A stretch of 64,000 nt of DNA. It comes from Desulfobacula sp. Its GTDB lineage: Bacteria > Desulfobacterota > Desulfobacteria > Desulfobacterales > Desulfobacteraceae. A program made the position numbers and the translations under genes. Shown in pieces: positions 1 to 8,030 of this stretch (position 1 is its first letter; every line of letters begins with the position of its first letter). The notes beneath the pieces were generated by a model. The model was not told where the DNA came from. It did not search any database and saw nothing but the letters and a program-made list of their open reading frames with translations. Location: contig JAMPXP010000022.1 of the NCBI GenBank assembly GCA_023701135.1, positions 1-64,000 of the forward strand. Direction: 5' to 3'.

Positions 1-359
1 GGAAGGAATATAGAATCGGCCAGGTCAACAATGCCTTTGTATTCCCGGGTGTGGGGCTGGGCATCATCGCCTCCGGGGCCACCGAAGTCCTGCCGACCTT
101 TTTTTCTGCCGCCGCCCATGCCGTTGCGGAATTTGTCAGCGAAGAGGATTTAATGAACGGCATTCTCTGCCCGCCCCTGGATCAGCTTAAAAATGTGTCC
201 TTTGAGGTCGCCAAACGCGTCGGCGCCGAAGCCATAAAAGCCGGGGTTATCGAAAAAGGCTGCGCCTTTTCAAGATACAAGCACAACAATGACCCGGACC
301 GGCTGAACCTGTTGATCGAAAAAATGCGCTGGGAACCCAAGTATTTTAATCAGAGTTAA
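1..359 (+). CDS. NAD(P)-dependent malic enzyme, C-terminal fragment
   Basis: The gene enters from the left edge and only the last ~118 codons are present (first full codon at base 3). Malic enzymes oxidatively decarboxylate malate to pyruvate. The visible part has the family signature NNAFVFPGVGLGIIASGA, the conserved stretch of the C-terminal NAD-binding domain, followed by the helical tail. It ends at a TAA at 357-359, well matched to a normal malic-enzyme C-terminus. The next gene is convergent and 24 bases away, and no terminator hairpin is obvious between them. The cofactor preference cannot be judged from this fragment. Confidence 0.9.
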   Translation, partial: KEYRIGQVNNAFVFPGVGLGIIASGATEVLPTFFSAAAHAVAEFVSEEDLMNGILCPPLDQLKNVSFEVAKRVGAEAIKAGVIEKGCAFSRYKHNNDPDRLNLLIEKMRWEPKYFNQS

Positions 360-383
360 GCTTTGAATTTCAGCAGGTTTCTT

Positions 384-1166
384 TCAGATTTCATCCGTTT
401 GAATGATCCGGATGATCTCAACCAGCCGGGAAACCAGATGGTCATGGTAGCGTTTCCCTCCCTCGGCCGATGCCTTGGAAGGTTCGCCCGAGGTCCCGCC
501 GGATTTCAGGGTGGCGGCCTTCATTTCCTCGGGACTGCTGGGAACATAGCAGAGGGTGTCCCCTTCAAAGGAAGGATCCACGCTGTATAATGGCTTTGGG
601 GTATGGGGATTGTCAATGGCCCGGTCCATTTTAACAAGGCCCGGGTACCGGTACATCATGTGAGAACTTTCAATTTCCTCGGCATGTCCCACCCGGCCCC
701 AGCCCAGGGAGGCCGTAATGGATTTGGACATATAGGCGGGGTCAAAGATCACTACCTTGACGCCCAGTTCCCGTTTGGCCCGTTCTCCGGCCATCTGGAG
801 CCAGGCAATATTGACGATGCGGTGGCCGTTGATGAGAACAAATCTTTCAAACCCGTGGTGGTGAAGGGAAGAAATCATGTCAAAGGCGATTTCGGCCAAC
901 AGGTCCGGGCGGATGGTGATGGTGCCGGGCAGGATCATATGATGGGGGCTCCAGCCGAACCACAGGGGCGGGGATACGGGCACACCGGCTTTTTGAGCGG
1001 CATCTTCGGCCAGGGTGATGGCCACCATGGTATCCGTTCCCACGGGCAGGTGGGGCCCGTGCTGTTCCGTGCTGCCAAAGGGCAGAAGAATGGTTTTTGA
1101 GCTTTTTTCAACCGCTTGTTGAACTTCTTCCCAGGTCATGTCCTGGAGCCGGATAGAGTCGGTCAT
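384..1166 (-). CDS. Creatininase-family amidohydrolase
   Basis: This 260-residue protein belongs to the creatininase / creatinine amidohydrolase family, metal-dependent enzymes that open cyclic amides or deformylate small molecules. The N-terminal metal motif GSTEQHGPHLPVGTD (residues 31-45) is intact, with E34, H36 and D45 where creatininase ligands sit. A second motif HAEEIESS begins at 161. The usual NGHGGN motif is altered to NGHRIVN (113-119), so the substrate may differ from creatinine. The start has a clean AGGAGG ribosome site. It is the last gene of a leftward group with biotin carboxylase and biotin carrier protein, opposite pxpABC, which suggests a role in breaking down a cyclic amide or lactam. 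The exact substrate is unknown. Confidence 0.85.
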   Translation of the reverse strand: MTDSIRLQDMTWEEVQQAVEKSSKTILLPFGSTEQHGPHLPVGTDTMVAITLAEDAAQKAGVPVSPPLWFGWSPHHMILPGTITIRPDLLAEIAFDMISSLHHHGFERFVLINGHRIVNIAWLQMAGERAKRELGVKVVIFDPAYMSKSITASLGWGRVGHAEEIESSHMMYRYPGLVKMDRAIDNPHTPKPLYSVDPSFEGDTLCYVPSSPEEMKAATLKSGGTSGEPSKASAEGGKRYHDHLVSRLVEIIRIIQTDEI

Positions 1167-1186
1167 GGCAGCCTCCTTAGATAAAA

Positions 1187-2524
1187 TTATAAATTGTCCA
1201 GGAAATGGGTATCAATATCCCCTTTTTGAAAATTTTTGTTAAGGAAAATCTTTCGAAAAAACGGAATGGTGGTCTGAATTCCTTTGATGTCGAATTCGTC
1301 CAGGGCCCTTTTCATACGGCGGATGGCCGATGGGCGGTCCTGGTCCCAGACAATAAGTTTTCCGATGAGGGAATCATAAAAAGGGCCCACCATATAGCCG
1401 TCATGGATGTGGGTGTCGATCCTGACCCCGGGCCCGCCGGGAAAAACAATGGATTCGATTCTGCCGGGGCAGGGCATGAAATTGTCATCGGGGTCCGAGG
1501 CATTGATCCGGCATTCCATGGCCCAGCCCTTGGGAACGATGTCCTCCTGTTTCAGAGTCAGTTTCTGCCCGGCGGCGATCAGGATCTGCTGACGGACAAT
1601 ATCAATGCCGGTGATCATTTCCGTGACAGGATGCTCCACCTGGACCCTGGCATTGACTTCCATGAAATAAAATTTTTTGTCCTTGTCCACTAAAAATTCA
1701 ATGGTGCCGGCATTGGTATAGCCCATGGCCCTTGCAATGGTGACGGCGGTGTTCCCGAGGGCGGCCCTCAGATCCTCATCCACAAAGGATGAGGGGGCTT
1801 CTTCGATGAGCTTCTGGTACCGTTTCTGGATGCTGCATTCCCGTTCCGCCAGATGGACATAATGGCCGAATGTGTCCCCCAGGATCTGGATTTCAATATG
1901 GCGAGGGTTTGTAATATATTTTTCCAGATAAATATCAGGATTGCCGAAAGCGGCCTTGGCTTCCCCCGATGCCATGGAAAAAGCCTCCCTCAGTTCTTCC
2001 GGGGTATGGGCGATCCTCATGCCCCGGCCGCCGCCGCCGCCGGAGGCTTTTAAAATCACGGGAAACCCCACGGTTTCAGCCAGGGCGCAGGCCATGTCCG
2101 GCGAGGTGAGGATATCCTCACTCCCGGGAATGACGGGAATGCCGAGAGCCATCAGGGCCTGCCGGGCCGATGATTTGTTGCCCGCCCGGGCGATGCACTG
2201 GGCCGAGGGCCCGATAAAGGTGATGCCCGCTTCCTCGCAGGCCTTGGCAAAATCGGCGTTTTCAGACAAAAACCCGTAACCGGGATGGACGGCGTCGGCC
2301 TTTGCTTCCTTGATGGCTGCCATGATCCTGTCCAGGTTCAGATAGCTTTTATAGCTGAGGGCCGGACCGATATGGACGGCATGATCCGCAATTTTGACGG
2401 GAAGGCTGTCCTTGTCCGCGTCGGAATAAACGGCAATGGTGCCGATGCCCATCTCTTTACAGGTCCGGATGATTCTCAGGGCGATCTCACCCCGGTTGGC
2501 AATGAGGATACGCTTGAACGGCAT
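1187..2524 (-). CDS. accC: Biotin carboxylase (AccC-type) subunit
   Basis: This 445-residue protein is a full-length biotin carboxylase, which uses ATP and bicarbonate to carboxylate protein-bound biotin. It begins with the family N-terminus FKRILIANRGEIALRI, has the ATP-grasp glycine loop KASGGGGGRGMRI near residue 160 and the catalytic stretch EVNARVQVEHPVTE near 290, and ends in the biotin_carb_C domain. Length matches E. coli AccC (449). It lies 17 bases downstream of its carrier protein. No acetyl-CoA carboxyltransferase (accA/accD) is nearby. Instead the divergent operon carries pxpB and pxpC, whose folds correspond to the carboxyltransferase part of urea carboxylase. This copy may therefore serve a dedicated catabolic carboxylase and not fatty-acid synthesis (inference). 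Confidence 0.95.
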   Translation of the reverse strand: MPFKRILIANRGEIALRIIRTCKEMGIGTIAVYSDADKDSLPVKIADHAVHIGPALSYKSYLNLDRIMAAIKEAKADAVHPGYGFLSENADFAKACEEAGITFIGPSAQCIARAGNKSSARQALMALGIPVIPGSEDILTSPDMACALAETVGFPVILKASGGGGGRGMRIAHTPEELREAFSMASGEAKAAFGNPDIYLEKYITNPRHIEIQILGDTFGHYVHLAERECSIQKRYQKLIEEAPSSFVDEDLRAALGNTAVTIARAMGYTNAGTIEFLVDKDKKFYFMEVNARVQVEHPVTEMITGIDIVRQQILIAAGQKLTLKQEDIVPKGWAMECRINASDPDDNFMPCPGRIESIVFPGGPGVRIDTHIHDGYMVGPFYDSLIGKLIVWDQDRPSAIRRMKRALDEFDIKGIQTTIPFFRKIFLNKNFQKGDIDTHFLDNL

Positions 2525-2541
2525 GGCCCCTTCCTTTCTGG

Positions 2542-2793
2542 CTATTCTTTTTCAATGATCATGAGAGCCTGCTTTTTCATGACCGGGTCTTCGTTTTCCA
2601 CCAGGATGTCTTTGACCACCCCGCCGTATTCGCTGCGAAGTTCCGTAAATATCTTCATGGATTCAATGACGCATAGCATATCCGAAGCCTTGATTTTCTG
2701 CCCGACTTCCACCAGGGGCGGGTTGTCCGGGGCCGAGGCCCGGTAAAACGTCCCCATGACCGGTGACAGCACCTCATATATTTTATCACCCAT
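2542..2793 (-). CDS. Biotin carboxyl carrier protein (short AccB-like)
   Basis: This 83-residue protein is essentially a bare biotinyl/lipoyl carrier domain. The biotin attachment motif is ESMKIF, with the acceptor lysine K47 (most carriers have EAMKM). It starts with YEVLSPVMGTFYRAS, the usual first strand of the domain, and lacks the long Pro/Ala-rich N-terminal extension of a housekeeping AccB (~150 residues). An AAGGAGG ribosome site precedes the ATG. As first gene of the leftward operon it should be controlled by the palindrome at 2842-2886. The short form fits a carrier for a dedicated biotin-dependent enzyme. Confidence 0.92.
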   Translation of the reverse strand: MGDKIYEVLSPVMGTFYRASAPDNPPLVEVGQKIKASDMLCVIESMKIFTELRSEYGGVVKDILVENEDPVMKKQALMIIEKE

Positions 2794-2841
2794 GATTTCC
2801 TCCTTGTCTAAGTTTGATGGTTTGGGTTTGATGGTTTTTTA

Positions 2842-2886
2842 AAAATATACTTGACATATATTTTTAATCTATGTCAAGTATATTTT
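2842..2886. promoter_or_regulatory. Divergent control region: 17-bp perfect inverted repeat
   Basis: Between the leftward accB and the rightward GntR gene, the arms AAAATATACTTGACATA (2842-2858) and TATGTCAAGTATATTTT (2870-2886) are perfect inverted copies separated by 11 AT-rich bases. Each arm contains TTGACA, so a -35-like hexamer reads outward on both strands. The size and symmetry suit a dimeric repressor, most simply autoregulation by the adjacent GntR protein together with control of both operons. The assignment to GntR is inference from position. Confidence 0.8.
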
Positions 2887-2921
2887 AGCTGGAAACCTAA
2901 CAAAGAAGGACAGTTACACCC

Positions 2922-3614
2922 ATGACGGCTTTTGCAAAAATTCAGAAATTACCCAGACAACCCCTGGCTGTCACGGCCTATGAGACCATTGTCCGGAAAA
3001 TCATCTGTCTTGAATACCAGCCCAGCCAATACCTGGAAGAAAACCAGCTTGTGGAGGAACTGGGCATCGGCCGGACCCCTGTCCGGGAAGCCCTGGTCAG
3101 GCTCCAGAGCGAGAACATGATCGAATCCCAGCCCAACAAGGGGGTCATTGTCAAGCCCATCACCCTCCAGAATACCAAGGCCATGTTTGAAAGCATGCAT
3201 ATCTTTGAATTCGGCGTGGTGGATGTGGCCCTGGTCAAGGACTGTACAAATTTTATCAAACGGATGCGATTGTCCAACGAGGCGGTTAAAAATGCCGTCC
3301 TTTCAAATGATGTCTTCGGCCTGGTAGAAGCCAACCATGAATTTCATATGAATTTTGCCAGGTGTTCCCAGAATGAATTCCTGGTCCGGGCCGTCCACGA
3401 TGTCAGAAAAGAAGCCAAACGGCTTTCCTATCTGTCCTATAACAATATCATTGATCCCCAGAGGCCCCTGGAACTCCATTATCAATCCGTTGTACAGGAA
3501 CATGACCGGATCATTGAAAGCCTTATCCTGAAAGATGAGGTCGGCTTGAAACAATTGCTGCAGGAGCATATCGAGACTTTCAGACAGAGGATCATCACGT
3601 TTATGACGGTTTAA
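2922..3614 (+). CDS. GntR-family (FCD type) transcriptional regulator
   Basis: This 230-residue regulator has an N-terminal winged helix (about residues 15-80) containing EELGIGRTPVREALVRL, the FadR-type recognition helix. The C-terminal all-helical half resembles the FCD ligand-binding domain with histidine and acidic residues that could bind a metal. FCD regulators usually sense small carboxylates or metabolites of the pathway they control. It is the first rightward gene, directly beside the palindrome at 2842-2886 and just upstream of a TRAP transporter and pxpABC. It is therefore the likely local regulator of transport and breakdown of the substrate. Confidence 0.92.
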   Translation: MTAFAKIQKLPRQPLAVTAYETIVRKIICLEYQPSQYLEENQLVEELGIGRTPVREALVRLQSENMIESQPNKGVIVKPITLQNTKAMFESMHIFEFGVVDVALVKDCTNFIKRMRLSNEAVKNAVLSNDVFGLVEANHEFHMNFARCSQNEFLVRAVHDVRKEAKRLSYLSYNNIIDPQRPLELHYQSVVQEHDRIIESLILKDEVGLKQLLQEHIETFRQRIITFMTV

Positions 3615-3669
3615 GCCCTTTGGAAGAAAGATTTCCCATATCAACCCCTATTTATAAGGAAGGATAAAA

Positions 3670-4659
3670 ATGAAAAAATTATGGATTGGATTCACCGGCG
3701 TGATGTTTGCATTAAGCCTTTTTTCCACGGCCACGGCAAAAACAAAATGGGATATGCACCTGAACTATCCGGCAGGAAATTTCCATACCGAGGGAGCCCA
3801 GAAATTTGCCGATGAAGTGGCCAAAGCCACCAACGGGGAATTGAGCATTGTGCTGCACCCCGGAGCAGCCCTCGGGTTCAAGGGGCCGGAGCTTTTGAAA
3901 TCCGTGGCCGAAGGCCAGGTGGCCGTTGCCGAGATTCCCACCGGCATGGTGGAAGGGGACGCGCCGGTACTGGCCTTGACAGCCCAGCCCTTTATTTCCA
4001 CCAATACCTTTGAACAGCGGCTTCTGTATCAATTGGCCAAACCGGTCTATGCGGAAAACCTGAAAAAATTCAACCAGATCACCCTTTACACCTCGGTCTG
4101 GCCCTTTTCCGGCATCTATACCCAGCGGGCCATCAAATCCGAAGCCGATTTAAAAGGCCTCAAGATGAGGGTGTATGACGGCACGGGCCTGACCTTTGGC
4201 GAAGCCACGGGCATTGCGGCCCGGAAAATGCCCTTTTCGGAGGTCTATCCGGCCATGAAGGCCGGGCTTCTGGATTCCATGTACACCTCTTCGGTTTCCG
4301 GCGTGGATGCAAAGGCCTGGGAAGTCCTCAAATTCTTTACGCCCATCAATATCGTGGGCCCCGTCAATATGATCAATGTCAACCTGGATGCCTGGAACAA
4401 GCTGGATCAAAAAACCCAGACCCTTGTGCTTGAAATTGCAGCCCAACTGGAAGATGAAATGTGGAACCTGGCCGGTGACATGGACCGGAAAAGCCATGCC
4501 ACTTTGGTTGAAAACGGCATGACCATCAGTCCGGTGAGCAAACAGTTCCGTTCCGAACTCAATGCCGTGGGCGAAAAATTAAGGGCTGAATGGGCCGGCA
4601 AAGCCGGGGCCGATGCTCAGAAGATCCTGACGGAATATTATCGAATCACGGGACGTTAA
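3670..4659 (+). CDS. dctP: TRAP transporter solute-binding protein (DctP family)
   Basis: This 329-residue periplasmic binding protein has a clear signal peptide (about residues 1-23, positively charged start, hydrophobic core, AxA-type end). The mature part follows the DctP fold, including the ligand-arginine region LKMRVYDGTG and the segment FSEVYPAMKAGLLDSMYTS. TRAP binding proteins capture organic acids or related anions and deliver them to the DctQM membrane pair, which follows directly. With pxpABC downstream, a cyclic amide or amino-acid-derived acid such as 5-oxoproline is a plausible ligand, but the sequence alone does not show this. Confidence 0.93.
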   Translation: MKKLWIGFTGVMFALSLFSTATAKTKWDMHLNYPAGNFHTEGAQKFADEVAKATNGELSIVLHPGAALGFKGPELLKSVAEGQVAVAEIPTGMVEGDAPVLALTAQPFISTNTFEQRLLYQLAKPVYAENLKKFNQITLYTSVWPFSGIYTQRAIKSEADLKGLKMRVYDGTGLTFGEATGIAARKMPFSEVYPAMKAGLLDSMYTSSVSGVDAKAWEVLKFFTPINIVGPVNMINVNLDAWNKLDQKTQTLVLEIAAQLEDEMWNLAGDMDRKSHATLVENGMTISPVSKQFRSELNAVGEKLRAEWAGKAGADAQKILTEYYRITGR

Positions 4660-4717
4660 TCCTTTAAACACTTCCCGGCCGGGATAGTCCCCGGCCGGGG
4701 CCGTAATCCGGGTGACT

Positions 4718-5224
4718 ATGATGAATAAACTTGTAAAATTTTCCGATGGGCTGAGCGATTGGATGGCCATTGTTTCCGCCGCTGTTCTCGGATTGATGAC
4801 CCTCCTGATTCTTGTGGAAATTTTTCTGTGGAACCTCTTTGAAAAAACAACCCTCATCGCTGATGAATACAGCGCCTATGGCCTTGCCGCCATTATTTTC
4901 ATGGGCGCAGGCTATTGCCTCAAGGAAAAGGGCCATATCCGGATCACCCTGGTCCTGGGATTCCTGCCCGGATTTGCGGCTAGGGTGATCACCTTTGTTT
5001 CAACTGTGGTTACCACGGTTTTCATGGGCTATCTGTGGTGGTATCTGTTTAAGATGGTCCAGTCGGCCATCCGCTATGAATCCACCTCGGGAACCCTGAC
5101 CAATACCCCTTTATGGATTCCCCAGACCGTCATGCTGGCGGGGGCGGGCTGTTTTTTGATCCAGCTCTTTGCCACCAGCCTGAAAACCCTTGCCGCCATC
5201 AAAACCGGCGAGGAGGTGGTTTAA
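4718..5224 (+). CDS. dctQ: TRAP transporter small permease (DctQ)
   Basis: This protein of about 168 residues has four hydrophobic segments, the usual DctQ topology, with the family feature GYCLKEKGHIRI between the second and third segments. The frame can be read from a GTG at 4712, but ATG at 4718 or 4721 is more likely. No strong ribosome site distinguishes them. The stop codon overlaps the dctM start (TAATG), which suggests coupled translation of the two membrane subunits. Confidence 0.9.
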   Translation: MMNKLVKFSDGLSDWMAIVSAAVLGLMTLLILVEIFLWNLFEKTTLIADEYSAYGLAAIIFMGAGYCLKEKGHIRITLVLGFLPGFAARVITFVSTVVTTVFMGYLWWYLFKMVQSAIRYESTSGTLTNTPLWIPQTVMLAGAGCFLIQLFATSLKTLAAIKTGEEVV

Positions 5225-6537
5225 TGGAAACCCAATTCCTGTTCATGTCCGTCGTCGTCTTTGGGGTTCTTTTTTTAACCCTGGCCGCAGGGGTCTGGGT
5301 CGGATTTTCCCTTTTTATTGTCGGGTTTGTGGGCATGACCTTTTTTTCCTCCCTCCCGGCCGGAAACAATATGGCCTCATCCCTGTGGGCCACCATTGAA
5401 AAATGGGAATATGTGGCCCTTCCTCTTTTTATCTTCATGGGGGAGATCCTGTATCGTTCCGGGATTTCGGAAAAACTGTTCCGGGCCCTGGTCCCCTGGC
5501 TCTATCGGTTTCCCGGCGGCCTTTTGCTCATGAATATTGTGGCCTGTACCCTTTTTGCCGCGGTCTCCGGGTCCAGCGCCGCCACTACGGCCACGGTGGG
5601 ACGGATCACCCTGGCGGAATTTGACAAACTCGGATACGACAAAAGCCTTTCCATGGGGTCCCTGGCCGGCGCCGGAACCCTTGGGTTTTTGATTCCGCCC
5701 TCCCTGATCATGATCGTCTATGCCATCCAGGCCGAAGTTTCCATCGGAAAAATGTTCATGGCCGGGATTCTGCCGGGCCTGCTCCTGGCCGGGATCTATG
5801 CCGCCTATATCATCTACCGGGGCATCAGAAACCCGGAGATTGCCCCCCAAACCCAGGACTCTTATTCATGGGCCGACCGGATATCGGGCCTCAAGGATCT
5901 GGCGCCCATCGTGATCCTGATCCTTACGGTGCTGGGCAGCATTTACGGGGGTTTTGCCACGCCCACGGAAGCGGCGGCCCTGGGGGTCCTGGGCGCCTTT
6001 GTCTTTGCCGTTATCAACCGGCAAATGACCCCGGCCATTTGCCTTGAATGCCTGAAGGGAACCGTCAAAACCAATGCCATGATCATGCTCATTGTGGTGG
6101 GCGCGGGATTTCTATCCAGGACCATGGGCTTTCTGGGGATACCCGCCGCCATCACCCAGGCCATCACCGGCATGAATCTGTCTCCCTATATGCTCATGAT
6201 CCTTCTGGGCTGTGTCTATATTGTATTGGGCTGCCTTCTGGACGGGTTTTCCATAGTGGTCATGACCCTGCCCATTGCCCTGCCCATGGTTCTGGCCGCC
6301 GGGTTTGACCCCATCTGGTTCGGGATTTATCTGGTGCTCATGGTGGAAATCAGCCAGATCACCCCGCCTGTTGGGTTTAATCTCTTTGTCATCCAGGGGC
6401 TCACCGGTGAACCCATCATGAGAATTGCCAAATACGCCCTGCCCTTCTTTTTTCTCATGGTATTGACCACGGCGATCCTGACGGTTTTCCCCAAAATCGC
6501 CCTGTACCTGCCGGAACTGATGGTCACAATTCAATAA
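5224..6537 (+). CDS. dctM: TRAP transporter large permease (DctM)
   Basis: This is the 437-residue large membrane subunit of the TRAP transporter, with about 12 predicted hydrophobic segments. Recognisable DctM pieces are ALPLFIFMGEILYRSG, the AAVSGSSAATTATVG loop, GTLGFLIPPSLIMIVYA and the C-terminal ISQITPPVGFNLFVIQG. The frame is open further upstream, inside dctQ, but the ATG at 5224 overlapping the dctQ stop gives the normal family N-terminus. It couples ion flow to uptake of the solute bound by the periplasmic protein encoded upstream. Confidence 0.95.
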   Translation: METQFLFMSVVVFGVLFLTLAAGVWVGFSLFIVGFVGMTFFSSLPAGNNMASSLWATIEKWEYVALPLFIFMGEILYRSGISEKLFRALVPWLYRFPGGLLLMNIVACTLFAAVSGSSAATTATVGRITLAEFDKLGYDKSLSMGSLAGAGTLGFLIPPSLIMIVYAIQAEVSIGKMFMAGILPGLLLAGIYAAYIIYRGIRNPEIAPQTQDSYSWADRISGLKDLAPIVILILTVLGSIYGGFATPTEAAALGVLGAFVFAVINRQMTPAICLECLKGTVKTNAMIMLIVVGAGFLSRTMGFLGIPAAITQAITGMNLSPYMLMILLGCVYIVLGCLLDGFSIVVMTLPIALPMVLAAGFDPIWFGIYLVLMVEISQITPPVGFNLFVIQGLTGEPIMRIAKYALPFFFLMVLTTAILTVFPKIALYLPELMVTIQ

Positions 6538-6549
6538 AATTAGGGGGAT

Positions 6550-7326
6550 ATGATGAACACCATGGATTTGAACTGTGATATGGGGGAAAGCTTCGGGGCC
6601 TATACCCTGGGCATGGACCCACAGGTCATGCAGCATATCAGCTCGGCCAATATCGCCTGCGGTTATCATGCCGGAGATCCTCTGGTCATGGACAAAACGG
6701 TCCGATTGGCCGTGGAGAACAAGGTCAGCATCGGGGCCCACCCCGGTTACCCGGATCTCCTGGGCTTCGGCCGCCGGAGCATGGCCCTGACCAGTGAAGA
6801 AATCAAACATTCCCTGGTTTTTCAGGTGGGGGCCCTCATGGCCTTCTGCCGGGTTCATGGCGCCCGGCTGTCCTATGTCAAACCCCACGGGGCCCTTTAT
6901 CTGGATGCCGTTGAAAATAAAACCATTGCCATGGCCATTGCCCAAGGCATCCTGAGTCTTGATCCCACTCTGTATTTTGTGGCCCTGGCTGGAAAAAAGG
7001 GGGAAACCATGCGCCGGGTGGGGGAAGAGCTGGGGCTTAGGGTGGTCTATGAAGCCTTCCCGGACAGGGCCTATACCCCGGAAGGGACCCTTTTGTCGAG
7101 AAAAGAGAAGGGGGCTGTTATTTCCGATCCTGAACAGGTGGCCCAAAGGGCCCTGGACATGGCCCATGGATTTGTCGAGGCCGTTGACGGAAGCCGTCTG
7201 GCCCTTGAGGTCCAGACCCTCTGTGTCCACGGGGACAATCCCAAGGCCGTGGACCTGGTCAAAACCATTCGACATACTCTTGAGACCCATAATATCGCCG
7301 TAAAGCCCGTGGGAGCAAGCGTATAA
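6550..7326 (+). CDS. pxpA: 5-oxoprolinase subunit A (LamB/YcsF family)
   Basis: This 258-residue protein has the LamB/YcsF signatures DLNCDMGESFGAY at the start, ANIACGYHAGDP, and IGAHPGYPDLLGFGRR. PxpA works with PxpB and PxpC to hydrolyse 5-oxoproline (pyroglutamate) to glutamate with ATP. The start could be ATG 6550, 6553 or 6562. A GGGGGA ribosome site fits the first two. It follows the TRAP permease by 12 bases and precedes pxpB by two, so uptake and hydrolysis are probably one transcript. The presence of biotin carboxylase and carrier genes next door is noted in the findings. Confidence 0.93.
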   Translation: MMNTMDLNCDMGESFGAYTLGMDPQVMQHISSANIACGYHAGDPLVMDKTVRLAVENKVSIGAHPGYPDLLGFGRRSMALTSEEIKHSLVFQVGALMAFCRVHGARLSYVKPHGALYLDAVENKTIAMAIAQGILSLDPTLYFVALAGKKGETMRRVGEELGLRVVYEAFPDRAYTPEGTLLSRKEKGAVISDPEQVAQRALDMAHGFVEAVDGSRLALEVQTLCVHGDNPKAVDLVKTIRHTLETHNIAVKPVGASV

Positions 7327-7328
7327 CC

Positions 7329-8030
7329 ATGGGAAAGGCTCCTTTGGTCTGCCGCCTGGCAGGGGACACCGGCCTCATCGTGGAATTCGGGGAAGGTATT
7401 GACCCTGTGGTCAACGCCCGGGTCCGGGCTGTGGCTGCGGCGGTAAAAACAAGGTCGCCCCGGGGCATCATCGAAATCATTCCCACCTACCGGTCCCTGC
7501 TCCTGATCTATGACCCCCTGATCACCCTGCCGGAAAAACTCATCCGATTCATCGAGCAAGCCGATTCCGGGCTTGGGGACGAAGATGCCGGGCCCTTCAG
7601 GCGGGTGGACATTCCCGTCTGTTACGGCGGGGAATTCGGGCCGGATATGGACACGGTGGCCAAAACCGCCGGTCTGGGCATTGAAGAGGTCATCCAGCGC
7701 CATAGCGCCCCGGATTACCTTATTTATATGGTGGGGTTTACGCCCGGCTTCCCCTTTCTGGGCGGGTTGGATGAACGATTGTTTACTCCCCGGCTCAAAA
7801 CCCCCCGCATGGCCGTGCCCCGGGGATCTGTGGGCATTGCCAACAACCAGACCGGCATCTATCCCATCACCAGTCCGGGCGGCTGGCAGATCATCGGCAG
7901 AACCCCATTGACCCTGTTTGCCCCCTTTCGGGAAAATCCTTTTCTCTACCAAGCCGGGGACCGGATCAGGTTTATCCCCATTTCCCCGGAGGAATATACA
8001 GCCATAAAAGAAAAGGAGGACCGGTCATGA
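7329..8030 (+). CDS. pxpB: 5-oxoprolinase subunit B (KipI / carboxyltransferase C-D domain)
   Basis: This 233-residue protein belongs to the PxpB/KipI family, whose fold equals the first half of the carboxyltransferase domain of urea carboxylase. Diagnostic stretches are YMVGFTPGFPFLGGL and the later VPRGSVGIANNQTGIYP followed by SPGGWQIIGRTP. It forms a complex with PxpC; in 5-oxoprolinase the pair supplies the ATP-dependent activation. Its stop overlaps the pxpC start by four bases (ATGA), which fits one-to-one production of the two partners. Confidence 0.93.
   Translation: MGKAPLVCRLAGDTGLIVEFGEGIDPVVNARVRAVAAAVKTRSPRGIIEIIPTYRSLLLIYDPLITLPEKLIRFIEQADSGLGDEDAGPFRRVDIPVCYGGEFGPDMDTVAKTAGLGIEEVIQRHSAPDYLIYMVGFTPGFPFLGGLDERLFTPRLKTPRMAVPRGSVGIANNQTGIYPITSPGGWQIIGRTPLTLFAPFRENPFLYQAGDRIRFIPISPEEYTAIKEKEDRS

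Noticed and set aside
6112-7290. Leftward open frame of 392 codons opposite dctM and pxpA
   Set aside because: It is rich in His, Gly, Asp and Gln, as expected for the antisense of GC-rich genes, and matches no family. The opposite strand has clear pxpA and dctM.
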